Shown: positions 1 through 8,146, numbered from the stretch's first letter. The stretch: 55,637 bases of DNA from Paenibacillus sp. BSR1-1 (GCF_030403775.1 NZ_JAQMWQ010000033.1:1-55637); one strand, 5' to 3'. Notes: generated by a model from the letters alone, not told the origin. Numbers and translations: made by a program.

Positions 1-28
1 AAAAGACCGTCGACCTATTCTTCACTTC

Positions 29-78
29 TACTATATAAAAAATAGTAGTGCTAACCAATGCCTTGGTCTGCACTACTA
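29..78. other. Two mutually exclusive hairpins
   Basis: CTACTA (29-34) can pair with TAGTAG (43-48). Alternatively TAGTAGTGC (43-51) can pair with GCACTACTA (70-78), enclosing a second stem ACCAA/TTGGT. The two outer stems share bases 43-48, so only one can form. The stretch lies just upstream of the first element right arm and may be a decayed terminator. No gene is visible in bases 1-195. Confidence 0.4.
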
Positions 79-92
79 ATCTTAGTATGTTT

Positions 93-125
93 TTGTTGAG
101 CTAACGGGCAGGTTAGCGGAACAAG
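93..125 (+). repeat. Interspersed element, right arm only
   Basis: TTGTTGAGCTAACGGGCAGG followed by TTAGCGGAACAAG is the right arm of the window-wide element. The homology shared by the two SRPBCC genes begins at this arm. Confidence 0.75.
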
Positions 126-195
126 TGATAGTTAATTTTTCCTTCAAGAATTATAATTATAATGTTAAATAGTGCTTATAAAAGGAGAATAGGTA

Positions 196-651
196 ATGCC
201 TGTTATTCGGCACCAACAATTTATTAAAGCATCGGTTGAGGTATGTTTTAACCTTGCGAGGAACGTAGATATTCATACTCAAACAACTTCTAAAACAAAG
301 GAAAAGGCTGTTGGTGGAGTTACGCAGGGGCATTTAGAAAAGGGCGATACTGTTACTTGGGAAGCTACTCATTTTGGTATTAAACAAAGGTTAACAGCAA
401 AAGTAATTCATATGGAAAAGCCCACTGTGTTTGTTGATATTATGGTAAAAGGAGCTTTTAGTTCTTTTACACATACCCATCAATTCAAAGAGGAAAAAGG
501 TGGGACTATAATGATTGATACATTTGAGTATAAGTCACCTTTTGGACCAATTGGAATTATTGCGGACAAATTATTTTTGGAAAGGTATATGACTGATTTT
601 ATAATTTCTCGTGCAAGAGAACTAAGAAGAATCGCAGAAAACGGAAATTAG
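196..651 (+). CDS. SRPBCC family protein (copy 1)
   Basis: This 151-residue protein looks like an SRPBCC (START/Bet v 1-like) ligand-binding protein. It opens with the typical HQQFIKA strand, then a helix with VCFNLARNVDIH, and ends with a long C-terminal helix around ADKLFLERYM. It has no signal peptide, so it is probably cytoplasmic, and its ligand is unknown. The ATG is preceded by AAAGGAGA at 181-188. A close paralogue lies at 32648-33106, and copy 1 lacks one Val in its GDTVTWEA segment. The gene stands alone between two element copies. The fold call is fairly secure and the role is not known. Confidence 0.8.
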   Translation: MPVIRHQQFIKASVEVCFNLARNVDIHTQTTSKTKEKAVGGVTQGHLEKGDTVTWEATHFGIKQRLTAKVIHMEKPTVFVDIMVKGAFSSFTHTHQFKEEKGGTIMIDTFEYKSPFGPIGIIADKLFLERYMTDFIISRARELRRIAENGN

Positions 652-652
652 C

Positions 653-745
653 TTGTTCAATTAACGGGTGCTTTCCTTTAAGATCTGGCTGCTAAATAAG
701 CAGCCTTTTTCTTATTCGACTAACGGGGCAGGTTAATTTAAGTGT
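653..745 (+). repeat. Interspersed element, full copy
   Basis: Left arm TTCAATTAACGGGTGC, central terminator GGCTGC/GCAGCC plus a T-run (about 687-712), right arm CTAACGGGGCAGGTTA. It probably terminates the SRPBCC transcript. Confidence 0.85.
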
Positions 746-880
746 AATTATTCACAATCCGTATTTCTAAATGTCCTTTTCCTCCACACAAAAAGACTCC
801 CATCACATGAAAAGGAGAATGATTTCATTATGTAATCATCCCCTAAAATAGTTTGAAAATGCTTATAGTGATATTACTCC

Positions 881-1279
881 TCAATTACTAGCTAAACGTT
901 TTTCAAATTCAGCCTTAAACAGCAGAATAGCATCAATATTTACAGCAAAATCGTGGTCACTGATATTAAAATTAGTTATAAACTCGTCAGATTTCTCACG
1001 AACCATAATTGTCGGAAGGTTATTGTCTCCAATAGTTTCCAGAGTTACACCACTTCCATAAATATACCAGTTAGTTTCAGTAGGCTTATTTGCTGCATTT
1101 TTAGATAAATCATTTTTTATTATTTCGCATAAATTATCCATAAAATCTTCATTTAGATTAATGATTTTTCCATGCTCACCATCAACTGTTATATCAGCAT
1201 CTCCATACCAAATATTCCTGCTTGCTCGCCTTCCTTCATTCGAAGTGTATGTTTCATCATACAAAATTTTCATTTTCAT
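881..1279 (-). CDS. Hypothetical protein, 132 aa
   Basis: I do not recognise this soluble protein. It begins MKMKILYDETYTSNEG and is acidic, without membrane segments or a signal peptide. The AAGGAGGG ribosome binding site at about 1283-1290 supports the start at 1279 over the second ATG six bases on. It is the only gene on the minus strand before 2310 and has no operon partner. Its size, mixed alpha/beta character and isolation resemble immunity-type or small accessory proteins, but nothing proves that role. Confidence 0.7.
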   Translation of the reverse strand: MKMKILYDETYTSNEGRRASRNIWYGDADITVDGEHGKIINLNEDFMDNLCEIIKNDLSKNAANKPTETNWYIYGSGVTLETIGDNNLPTIMVREKSDEFITNFNISDHDFAVNIDAILLFKAEFEKRLASN

Positions 1280-1404
1280 TACCCTCCTTAAAATAAAATT
1301 ACTTTACACTATTCTACAACAATTGGAAATTTTAAGCAAAATTGCTATTAGTCTCACTAACTTGTAAGAGTCAGCAAGCTTCTTCTTTGTATAGACAGCG
1401 AACA

Positions 1405-1446
1405 TTGTGAATAAATGCACTTAAACTAACGGGTGCTTTAGTAGAA
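1405..1446 (+). repeat. Interspersed element, left arm
   Basis: TTGTGAATAAATGCACTTAA then ACTAACGGGTGCTTTAGTAG. No terminator or right arm follows; the csp promoter begins directly after it. The rest of 1280-1456 holds no gene. Confidence 0.75.
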
Positions 1447-1456
1447 TTTGGGTTCC

Positions 1457-1485
1457 TTGCAAACAATTTCAAAAAATGCTATCAT
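1457..1485 (+). promoter_or_regulatory. csp copy 1 promoter
   Basis: TTGCAA (1457-1462) and TATCAT (1480-1485) are 17 bp apart, at the same position as in the other two csp copies. The predicted start gives a 5' leader of about 115 nt. Confidence 0.65.
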
Positions 1486-1499
1486 AAAATGGATTATTT

Positions 1500-1606
1500 T
1501 TGTTCGGTGTAAAGGATAGTATCAGTAATAACTTTTCGTCTTGATGATCACTGAGAGCAAGGATAGTAATACATTGTGTGTGCTAACACACTAGGAGGCA
1601 ACAAAC
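1500..1606 (+). promoter_or_regulatory. csp 5' leader with hairpin next to the Shine-Dalgarno
   Basis: The leader contains the block TTCGGTGTAAAGGATAGTAT, the block CTTGATGATCACTGAGAGCA, and a hairpin GTGTGT/ACACAC directly before AGGAGG. The same parts are in front of csp copies 2 and 3. A structured leader of this kind is typical of cold-induced csp mRNAs. Confidence 0.65.
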
Positions 1607-1807
1607 ATGGAAAAAGGTAAAGTAAAATGGTTTAATGGCGAAAAAGGCTTCGGATTCATCGAACGTGAAGGTGGAGAAGACGTATTCGTTCATTTCTCAG
1701 CTATTCAAGGCGAAGGGTTCAAAACATTAGAAGAAGGTCAAGAAGTGACTTTTGATCTTGAGCAAGGTCAACGTGGAGCACAAGCCGCTAACGTTCGTAA
1801 GGCTTAA
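1607..1807 (+). CDS. Cold-shock protein (copy 1)
   Basis: This is a 66-residue CspA/CspB-type single-stranded nucleic-acid-binding protein that acts as an RNA chaperone. RNP1 (KGFGFIE) and RNP2 (VFVHFSAI) are both intact, and the length is normal for Bacillus. AGGAGG lies nine bases before the ATG. It ends QAANVRKA, differing by a few residues from copies at 7435 and 14424. Each copy carries its own promoter, long leader, terminator and conserved 3' block, so the unit looks duplicated as a complete transcription module. The product is certain. The particular cold or stationary-phase role is inferred. Confidence 0.97.
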   Translation: MEKGKVKWFNGEKGFGFIEREGGEDVFVHFSAIQGEGFKTLEEGQEVTFDLEQGQRGAQAANVRKA

Positions 1808-1825
1808 TTATAACGCCAAACATGG

Positions 1826-1852
1826 ACAGACTCTTTTTTAGAGTCTGTTATC
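1826..1852 (+). terminator. csp copy 1 terminator
   Basis: ACAGACTCT and AGAGTCTGT form a perfect stem just after the stop codon. Confidence 0.75.
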
Positions 1853-1867
1853 TATTTTACTTAGAAA

Positions 1868-1962
1868 AACAAATAACCCCACTCAAAAATGAGTAGGGTA
1901 TCTGAAAACAGTAAATCAAATGGTAAACCAAGTGTAGCATATAAATTGTGGATTTCCTAATT
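1868..1962. other. Conserved block downstream of csp (copy 1)
   Basis: CCCCACTC/GAGTAGGG hairpin, then AACAGTAAATCAAATGGTAA and ACCAAGTGTAGCATATAA. The same block follows csp copies 2 and 3. Read on the minus strand, the hairpin is followed by a T-rich run and looks like a terminator. Confidence 0.7.
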
Positions 1963-2005
1963 TCTTTGAATTTATTACAAATAGAAAAACTTGAATATAA
2001 AATTC

Positions 2006-2123
2006 TCTTGTTAATTTAACGGGGGCAAGAGTTTAAGATCGGAGCTGTCATTTTGGCAGCTTTTCTTGTTGAACTAACGGAGCAGGTTAGTTTAAGTAGA
2101 ATTTTTCACAAAGTTATATAAAA
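2006..2123 (+). repeat. Interspersed element, full copy with extended right arm
   Basis: Left core TTTAACGGGGGC, terminator GAGCTGTC/GGCAGC, right arm GTTAGTTTAAGTAG followed by TTTTTCACAAAGTTATA. The last part is the inverse of the usual left arm. Confidence 0.85.
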
Positions 2124-2151
2124 AGGCTAGAAATAAATATCTAGCCTTTTT
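2120..2151. terminator. Bidirectional terminator-like hairpin
   Basis: AAAAAGGCTAGA and TCTAGCCTTTTT flank a short loop. It could end minus-strand transcription from the MocR gene. Bases 2152-2309 show no gene. Confidence 0.6.
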
Positions 2152-2309
2152 CGGATACTTATCGTTCACACTGATTCGTTATTCAATCAAAAGTTATCTC
2201 GTCAGAAGAAGACACCGTTTTGTCCTTGTTAATCAGGACTCTATCCATATTTTCTTAACGTAGGAAATTGCTTAATCCTAACGCTAACTTCAATATAAAC
2301 ATACCCATT

Positions 2310-3686
2310 CTAAAAGAGTAAAAAGTTATTTGGAGCAATATGATTTTTTCTACTGTCAATTAAAGCAATACAGTGAGCCAATCGCTCCACCCCTAGTTTA
2401 ATTTGACTTTCTTTCACTTGAGAGATACTTAATCGAAGGAGATTATCCTTTTTATATTCTGGTAAAAACATTCTTGAGGCATCATCAACATATATATGCT
2501 CCTCGTTTAGCATATGGACTACCTGTTTTGCTGACACATTTTCGGGCAAATTGATGGATAGATAGAATCCTGATGTCGGTTTAGAAAAACGAGTATTATC
2601 GGGTAGCAATAATTCACACGCTTCTTGAAGGATTTGCATTTTAGTATGGTATACCTCTTTTATTTTTTTTAGATGGCTATTAAACATCCCACTTTTTAAA
2701 TAAATTTCAAGAGCGCCTTGAGAAAGTGCTGCACTATTAAAATCCGAACTAAATTTATATCGTAAAAAATTGTTAATCATTAATGTAGGAAGAACGACAG
2801 TAGCAATCCTTAGCCCTGGGAGAAAAACTTTCGAAAAGCTTTTAATATAAATAACTCTCCCAGAAGGTTCAAAAGAAAATAAAGGATCTGATTTTGCATT
2901 TGGATCAAGGTCTCCTAAAAAATCATCTTCCACTATATATACATCGTATTTTTCAGCTAACTCAACGATTTTTTTCTTTTCACTATTCGTGTAACAATGT
3001 CCAAGTGGGTTGTGAAATCTTGGGATAATATAGAAAAATTTTATATCATTGTTTCTAAAAATGTATTCCAGACGTTCGAGATCAATCCCATCCATCGATA
3101 ACTCAATTCCAAAAGTAGTAGCTTTGTGCAGACTGATGGACTCAATGAATCCAAAATAAGTAGGCTGTTCAATTAGAATATTGTTTTTTCCATTTGGAAA
3201 TGGCATAGAAACTAATAAATTAAGGGCTTGCTGCGAACCAGATACAACGACTAATCTTTCAGGTTGAGTGAACACCTGTAAATTCTCCAAATATTTCACT
3301 AACTGTACTCGTAATGAGTAAAGCCCTTGTTGATCAGAGTATGTAAAAAGCTCTTCTTTATATTGTTCAATTGCTTGATTCATACAATGTTGAAACTCAA
3401 GATAAGGCATAACATTTTTATCTGGACCAGCAGACAAAAAATCAATCACCTCATTTTCATTTTTCGCATTTTGAATTTCATTCAAAACAAAGTAGCCACT
3501 TTTAGGAACAGAATAAATTAGATGCTCTTTTTCTAGTTCTTCGTATGCTTTAATGACCGTATTTTTGCTACATGAAAAATGCTCAGATAGCTGACGAACA
3601 GAAGGGAGTTTACTACCTGCACGGAGCGATCCATCTCCTAGTCGAAGCTTAATTTCTTCCATTATCCTAATATATTTTGAGCTCAA
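2310..3686 (-). CDS. MocR-type regulator (GntR HTH + aminotransferase domain)
   Basis: This 458-residue protein has an N-terminal GntR-type winged helix (residues about 1-70, with LPSVRQLSEHF and KNTVIKAYEELE). A fold-type I aminotransferase domain with the PLP-lysine region IKSFSKVFLPG near residue 290 follows. MocR proteins sense amino acids or PLP derivatives and control an adjacent gene. Here the divergent neighbour is an EamA exporter, the arrangement seen for ycxD/ycxC in B. subtilis. The start is TTG at 3686, with AAGGAGGA at about 3693-3700. Family call is strong; the effector is unknown. Confidence 0.92.
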   Translation of the reverse strand: MSSKYIRIMEEIKLRLGDGSLRAGSKLPSVRQLSEHFSCSKNTVIKAYEELEKEHLIYSVPKSGYFVLNEIQNAKNENEVIDFLSAGPDKNVMPYLEFQHCMNQAIEQYKEELFTYSDQQGLYSLRVQLVKYLENLQVFTQPERLVVVSGSQQALNLLVSMPFPNGKNNILIEQPTYFGFIESISLHKATTFGIELSMDGIDLERLEYIFRNNDIKFFYIIPRFHNPLGHCYTNSEKKKIVELAEKYDVYIVEDDFLGDLDPNAKSDPLFSFEPSGRVIYIKSFSKVFLPGLRIATVVLPTLMINNFLRYKFSSDFNSAALSQGALEIYLKSGMFNSHLKKIKEVYHTKMQILQEACELLLPDNTRFSKPTSGFYLSINLPENVSAKQVVHMLNEEHIYVDDASRMFLPEYKKDNLLRLSISQVKESQIKLGVERLAHCIALIDSRKNHIAPNNFLLF

Positions 3687-3708
3687 ATCTTGATCCTCCT
3701 TTTAACTG

Positions 3709-3814
3709 AACCAGTACAGAAGGGTAAAAAAATGGTTTATTTTTATTGAGTGTACCCGTTATTATTTTGATTATATCAGAACTATTTTTAATAAAAGTAG
3801 AAAAATGGTACAGA
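3709..3814. promoter_or_regulatory. Candidate MocR operator half-sites
   Basis: The divergent intergenic region has GTACAGA at 3714-3720 and again at 3808-3814 in the same orientation, and an inverted TGTACC at about 3750. MocR regulators commonly bind repeated half-sites between the divergent genes. Binding is inferred. Confidence 0.4.
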
Positions 3815-3849
3815 TATGATACAAAATAAAAAGATAGGGGTAGGATAAA

Positions 3850-4794
3850 ATGCAGAGAGAGACCAGAGAGAAATTTGGATTATTATTGGGATTAGTAGGT
3901 GTCATTTGTTTTAGCTTAACGCTTCCTTCTACAAGAGTGGCAGTAGAGTATTTTGGGACTACGGTCGTCGGTTTAGGAAGAACCGTTGTAGCCGCTATTT
4001 TAGTTACTGTTGTATTGATTGTTCGTAAAGAAAAACTACCTTCTCCTCGCCAATTCAAAAGTTTATTTATTGTTGCTGTTGGTGCAGTTTTAGGATTTCC
4101 TCTCCTCACCTCTTGGGCAATGGAATCTTTGCCTGTTTCTCATGGTGCTGTGGAATTAGCCCTGTTGCCATTAGCCACAGCAGGATTTGCAATGTTTAGA
4201 GCTGGTGAAGTCCCTTCTCTTAAATTCTGGATTTCCAGTATAATCGGTTCTTTTGCAGTTATTATGTATGCACTGCATCTAGGGTTCGGGCAATTACATT
4301 TTGCGGATTTAGCTTTACTAGCAGCAGTGATTATACTTGGACTTAGTTACGCAGAAGGTGGGAAATTAGCGAAAGAATTAGGTAGCTGGCAAGTAATTGC
4401 TTGGTCGATTATGATTGGTGCCCCATTTTTCATTATTCCAGTTGGGCTAAACCTTACAACTGAAATGCTACATGCTCCTTTACAAGCTTGGGTCAGCTTT
4501 ATTTATCTAGCAGTGGTTAGCCAATTTCTAGCATATGTTGCTTGGTATAGCGGAATGGCTATGGGCGGAATAGCAAGGGTTAGTCAGATTCAATACTTAC
4601 AACCATTTTTGATGATACTATTTGCAGCAGTTTTCCTCCATGAATCCATCACATTTTTCACTCTTGTAATAGCAGTGATTGTTGTCTTTTCTGTTATATT
4701 TGGCAAAAATGCTCCCGTATCAGAAAAAGCAACTGTATCAGAGGACCAAATTGTATTAGATGAGGAAGTTGTCATTGATAAAGACCATGGTTAA
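3850..4794 (+). CDS. EamA/DMT family transporter
   Basis: This 314-residue inner-membrane protein has about ten hydrophobic segments arranged as two EamA repeats, and a charged acidic tail of about 30 residues (SEDQIVLDEEVVIDKD). DMT proteins of this kind export amino acids or other small metabolites. The pairing with a divergent MocR regulator suggests regulated efflux of an amino-acid-like effector. A purine-rich ribosome site lies at about 3836-3845. The closest model arrangement is ycxC of B. subtilis; orthology is not shown. Confidence 0.88.
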   Translation: MQRETREKFGLLLGLVGVICFSLTLPSTRVAVEYFGTTVVGLGRTVVAAILVTVVLIVRKEKLPSPRQFKSLFIVAVGAVLGFPLLTSWAMESLPVSHGAVELALLPLATAGFAMFRAGEVPSLKFWISSIIGSFAVIMYALHLGFGQLHFADLALLAAVIILGLSYAEGGKLAKELGSWQVIAWSIMIGAPFFIIPVGLNLTTEMLHAPLQAWVSFIYLAVVSQFLAYVAWYSGMAMGGIARVSQIQYLQPFLMILFAAVFLHESITFFTLVIAVIVVFSVIFGKNAPVSEKATVSEDQIVLDEEVVIDKDHG

Positions 4795-4862
4795 AAAAAT
4801 GGTTATCTTATAGAGAATTTTAAGGTTTAATGATAAGTAAATATTCTGAGAGGAGAAAAAAC

Positions 4863-5371
4863 ATGTATATTCCTGCACATTTTAAAATAAAAGAGGAAGC
4901 AATTGCATTCGACATCATGAAGGAACATAGTTTTGCAACTCTTTTTTCTCAACATAATGGAATGCCTTTTGCAACTCATTTACCGTTAATTTTGAACAAG
5001 GATAATTCATATTTATATGGACATTTTGCTCGTCCTAATCCTCAGTGGAAAGACATTGTGTTTGGCATTTCAATGGATTATGAGGTATTTTTAATTTCCC
5101 GAATTAAAGAGGAATTTGACCGGTCAGGTGATAACAATAAAAGTACGGCAATTGGACTGCAGAAAACAGGTACTCTCATCAGCAGTGGGCATTGATATTA
5201 ATAGTTGTAGTAGGATCGTTTATTTTTACCGACATTGAAATAACGAAAGCTTTGGGTGTAGGTTTATTTTGTGCCATTTTCATTGATGCAACGTTCATTC
5301 GTATCATCGTAGTACCTGCCTTAATGAAGTTGCTTGGTCGTGCCAATTGGTGGGCTCCTAAATGGCTATAA
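4863..5371 (+). pseudogene. PaiB-like N-terminus fused to an MMPL exporter C-terminus
   Basis: The reading frame starts like a PaiB-type FMN-binding regulator (MYIPAHFKIKEEA ... FARPNPQWKDI, about 65 residues). At about 5056 it switches abruptly to the C-terminal region of an MMPL/RND exporter (FGISMDYEVFLISRIKEE). After LQKTG a frameshift ends the first frame at 5195. The MMPL tail continues in another frame (VVVGSFIFTDIEITKALGVG ... WWAPKWL) to a stop at 5371. Two unrelated broken genes have been joined, and neither function can survive. Confidence 0.85.
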
Positions 5372-5551
5372 AAGGAAGGTAAATATATATATAACAGTCT
5401 AAAGGCGACTCTGTCGAATAGGAAGACAAGATCCAGGTGTGTTCACATTGTTGTTTTCAAATGAAGACACTTTTGTAAGTAGGGGATATTACTGAAAAAA
5501 TAAAGGAAATATAGGCGGGCTTGTGTGCTCGCCTTTTTGTATTTCTAAGAT
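5372..5551. other. Intergenic stretch with one terminator
   Basis: The only feature seen is the hairpin AGGCGGGC/GCTCGCCT followed by T-run at about 5513-5541. No credible reading frame is present. Confidence 0.5.
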
Positions 5552-5597
5552 TGTGAAGTTTTGTACTTAAATTAATGGGGCAGGTAAGTTTAATGAG
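5552..5597 (+). repeat. Interspersed element, short form
   Basis: TTGTGAAGTTTTGTACTTAA runs straight into ATTAATGGGGCAGGTAAG, so the left arm joins the right core and the terminator is missing. A 66-codon frame that begins inside it has no ribosome site and is not called. Bases 5598-5946 hold nothing else recognisable. Confidence 0.75.
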
Positions 5598-5960
5598 AAA
5601 TGTTATTACAAAGCTATATAAATACAGAAAAAAACATCCTTACGCACATATGGATGTATTTAAACTATTTAAACTATTGCCCAATTGGCTATTAACTCCC
5701 TTCCTCTTTAAGCCTTCCTTCTTTCGAACTGCTGAAATTCTAAAGCTACCATTTCACTATAGTTCTATGCACTAATTGTTTACAGCCTTTTTCAGAGTTA
5801 TGTTCGTTGGTTAATCTGCTTACATGTATATCGCCATAATCCAAAAGAATGAGTCATAGAAGAAATATTATCTTGGACAGGCGTTTTGCCATATCGAAGT
5901 TTTTTCAAATGAATATGAATATAACAAGGAATGTACTTTTACCTATGAAGGAGAAGTTAT

Positions 5961-6641
5961 ATGTTTGAGAATGTTTCAATAATAATACCTTTTCAAAATG
6001 ATTTTGGTCCTCGGCTTGAAGCATTTTTATGGGTAAAAAAATTCTTTCAAACCACAATGCCTAACGCCGAATTGATTGTTGGCACAACAAAAGGTAGTCG
6101 ATTTAATAAAGGCAAGGCGGTAAATCTTGCTGCAAAAGAAGCAACAAGAGATATTCTTTTAATTGTTGATGCTGATACTGTGTTCGACCCTTGCATTATT
6201 CTAGAATCAATAAAATTATTGCGTGATGCAGCATGGGTAATTCCATTTACGGAAGTATATGATCTTCCAGTGGAAATTACAGAAAGAGTAATGAGAATGA
6301 AACCGGGCTGGCCTCTAAATGTAAAATTAGAAGAGTGCCAGAAAGTTAATTGGATGTACGATGGATTTGCCGGTAAAGTAAATCTTATTCCAAAAAGGAA
6401 ATTTGAAAAAGTCGGTGGTTTTGATGAACGTTTTGTCGGCTGGGGAGGAGAAGATGATGCATTTGCATGGTCAGTGAATACCCTGTGCGGGAAATTTGTG
6501 AACTACGACGCTAAAGTATTTCATCTTTGGCATCCACCAGCGTACAATCCAGATAGTGGTGGAAACGATGCTCTAGTTGCTCGGTACATGTTCGCCAATG
6601 GAAACAAAGAGGAAATGTTAAAAATAATTAGAGAACGCTAA
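5961..6641 (+). CDS. Family 2/7-like glycosyltransferase
   Basis: This is a 226-residue GT-A fold transferase. It shows the nucleotide-sugar strand SIIIPFQND, the metal-binding DAD motif within LLIVDADTVFD (about residue 70), and GGFDERFVGWGGEDDAF (about residue 155), the acceptor-side motif of galactosyltransferase-like enzymes. There is no membrane anchor, so it probably acts in the cytoplasm on a cell-surface glycan or glycoprotein. GAAGGAG lies seven bases upstream of the ATG. No other polysaccharide genes are nearby, so the acceptor is unknown. Confidence 0.88.
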   Translation: MFENVSIIIPFQNDFGPRLEAFLWVKKFFQTTMPNAELIVGTTKGSRFNKGKAVNLAAKEATRDILLIVDADTVFDPCIILESIKLLRDAAWVIPFTEVYDLPVEITERVMRMKPGWPLNVKLEECQKVNWMYDGFAGKVNLIPKRKFEKVGGFDERFVGWGGEDDAFAWSVNTLCGKFVNYDAKVFHLWHPPAYNPDSGGNDALVARYMFANGNKEEMLKIIRER

Positions 6642-6749
6642 TTAAGTTTCTTTTCAATTTTTAGCTGGTGATCGATCTCGTGCTTAAAAGTGAGGAATTA
6701 TTTAAATGGTGAGAAAAGCAAAATCCCTGCAACAGGTTAAGGTAATATT

Positions 6750-6777
6750 GAGTTGCTACAGCAACTCTTTTTTTTAT
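6750..6777 (+). terminator. Terminator after the glycosyltransferase
   Basis: GAGTTGCTACAGCAACTC followed by eight T. Confidence 0.75.
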
Positions 6778-6788
6778 GTTAAAGTAAG

Positions 6789-6836
6789 CTTGTGAAGAAT
6801 TGTACTTAAAGTAACGGGGCAGTTTAGTTTAACAAC
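6789..6836 (+). repeat. Interspersed element, short form
   Basis: TTGTGAAGAATTGTACTTAA joined directly to AGTAACGGGGCAGTTTAG; the terminator core is absent. Confidence 0.8.
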
Positions 6837-6892
6837 AATTTGGAAATGTATGGTAAAATAAATGCAAATAATAAAGGTGGAGAGTGGTACTA

Positions 6893-7195
6893 ATGAAGGT
6901 ACTATTGGAGTTAATACGAATAGTGCTAATATTTGTATTTATCGGAGGAATTTTAAGTGCCTTTATAAATTATGTGTACTCAAAATTAGGAACAAACATA
7001 GACACCTATGGCTGGATGGGAATAATTGCGATTCTTATTTTATTATTTGTACTGTATAGGAATAAATATCAGTTTAGTGGATGGTACATAGGTAAAGGTC
7101 GAGAAAAACTCCCCACAAATGTATCAAAAGTGCTTATTTCCATTTCAATATTATTAATGTTCTTACCTCCGATTCTAAGTTTCTTCTCAAGCTAA
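6893..7195 (+). CDS. Small membrane protein, 100 aa
   Basis: The protein has three hydrophobic segments (about residues 4-24, 38-55 and 78-97) and a short charged loop GWYIGKGREKLP. The ATG at 6893 is preferred over an in-frame GTG at 6884 because AAGGTGGAG lies at 6874-6882. The family is not recognised. The stop codon TAA lies inside the left core of the next element (AGCTAACGGG), so the element supplies the end of the gene. Confidence 0.75.
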   Translation: MKVLLELIRIVLIFVFIGGILSAFINYVYSKLGTNIDTYGWMGIIAILILLFVLYRNKYQFSGWYIGKGREKLPTNVSKVLISISILLMFLPPILSFFSS

Positions 7196-7218
7196 CGGGT
7201 GCTTTACTTGAATAAGAA
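7187..7218 (+). repeat. Interspersed element, left core only
   Basis: TCTCAAGCTAACGGGTGCTT then TACTTGAATAAG. As at csp copy 1, a left core without terminator lies upstream of the csp promoter. Confidence 0.75.
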
Positions 7219-7284
7219 CAACATAATAATCCAAACTAATTGCGAAAATTCATGAGTGGCAAAAATGGATGCGTTTATGTCTTC

Positions 7285-7313
7285 TTGCAAATACTTTTAA
7301 AAAATGTTAAACT
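7285..7313 (+). promoter_or_regulatory. csp copy 2 promoter
   Basis: TTGCAA (7285-7290) and TAAACT (7308-7313) are spaced 17 bp, at the position matching copies 1 and 3. Confidence 0.55.
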
Positions 7314-7329
7314 TTATAAGAATTATTTT

Positions 7330-7434
7330 TGATCGGTGTAAAGGATAGTATAAGATTAACTTTTCGTCTTGATGATCACTGAGTGCAAGGATAGTAACAC
7401 ATTGTGTGCAAAGCACACAGCAGGAGGAAACAAA
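7330..7434 (+). promoter_or_regulatory. csp leader, copy 2
   Basis: Same blocks as copy 1. The hairpin before AGGAGG is GTGTGC/GCACAC here and GTGTGT/ACACAC in copies 1 and 3, a compensatory change. Confidence 0.65.
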
Positions 7435-7635
7435 ATGGAACAAGGTAAAGTAAAATGGTTTAACGCAGAAAAAGGTTTCGGATTTATCGAACGCGAAGCT
7501 GGAGACGATGTATTCGTTCACTTCTCAGCAATCCAAAGCGAAGGTTTCAAATCTTTAGACGAAGGTCAAGCAGTTACTTTTGAAGTAGAGCAAGGTCAAC
7601 GTGGACCCCAAGCTACTAACGTTCGTAAAGCTTAA
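7435..7635 (+). CDS. Cold-shock protein (copy 2)
   Basis: This 66-residue CspA-type RNA chaperone carries intact RNP1 (KGFGFIE) and RNP2 (VFVHFSAI). It starts MEQGKVKWFNAEKG, and so is the most divergent of the three copies. AGGAGG precedes the ATG by eight bases. An upstream in-frame extension to 7369 is rejected because it lies in the structured leader. Confidence 0.97.
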   Translation: MEQGKVKWFNAEKGFGFIEREAGDDVFVHFSAIQSEGFKSLDEGQAVTFEVEQGQRGPQATNVRKA

Positions 7636-7660
7636 TAATAAATAATAATGTTGGATATAG

Positions 7661-7692
7661 ACAGGCTCTATTTTAGAGTCTGTTTTTTTACC
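7661..7692 (+). terminator. csp copy 2 terminator
   Basis: ACAGGCTCTA and TAGAGTCTGT followed by seven T. Confidence 0.75.
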
Positions 7693-7699
7693 TTAAAAA

Positions 7700-7795
7700 C
7701 AAGGAACCCCACTCAGGAATGAGTAGGGAACATGTAAACAGTAAATCAAATGGTAAATCAAGTGTATCACATAAACACGAAATCTCCTAATTATC
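7700..7795. other. Conserved block downstream of csp (copy 2)
   Basis: CCCCACTCAGGAATGAGTAG hairpin, then AACAGTAAATCAAATGGTAA and ATCAAGTGTATCACATAA. It matches copy 1 over about 75 bases. Confidence 0.7.
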
Positions 7796-7867
7796 ATAGG
7801 TCATATAGATTTCTGAACTGATTTAGTTAAGAGTTTTTTTGTATGCAACACTAAAGATCATTATTTA

Positions 7868-8146
7868 TTACTTTTCAGCTACTGCATCTTTAAGAGCTTT
7901 ACCAGCCTTAAAAGCGGGAACTTTTCCAGCTGCTATCTGAATTTCTTCCCCAGTTTGTGGATTTCGACCTGTACGTGCAGCACGTTCACGAACCTCAAAA
8001 TTACCGAAGCCAATCAATTGAACTTTATCACCATTTTTTAATGCTTCCAAAATAGTATCAAAAACTGCATCTACTGCTTTAGATGCTTCTTTCTGTGAAA
8101 GTTCTGCGGTTTTTGCTACTTGATTAATGAAATCTGTTTTATTCAT
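7868..8146 (-). CDS. HU family DNA-binding protein
   Basis: This 92-residue protein starts MNKTDFINQVAKTAELS and contains the HU signature GFGNFEVRERAARTGRNP with the arm motif around IAAGKVPAFKAGKALKDAV. HU is a homodimeric nucleoid protein that bends DNA non-specifically. The length is normal. AAGGAGT at 8158-8165 supports the start. It stands between csp copy 2 and the SpoVS gene on the opposite strand. It is probably an additional HU beside the main hbs gene, which is an inference from its accessory setting. Confidence 0.96.
   Translation of the reverse strand: MNKTDFINQVAKTAELSQKEASKAVDAVFDTILEALKNGDKVQLIGFGNFEVRERAARTGRNPQTGEEIQIAAGKVPAFKAGKALKDAVAEK

Noticed and set aside
5575..5775. 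66-codon frame beginning inside a short element copy
   Set aside because: There is no ribosome site, the start lies in the element, and no protein-like pattern is seen.
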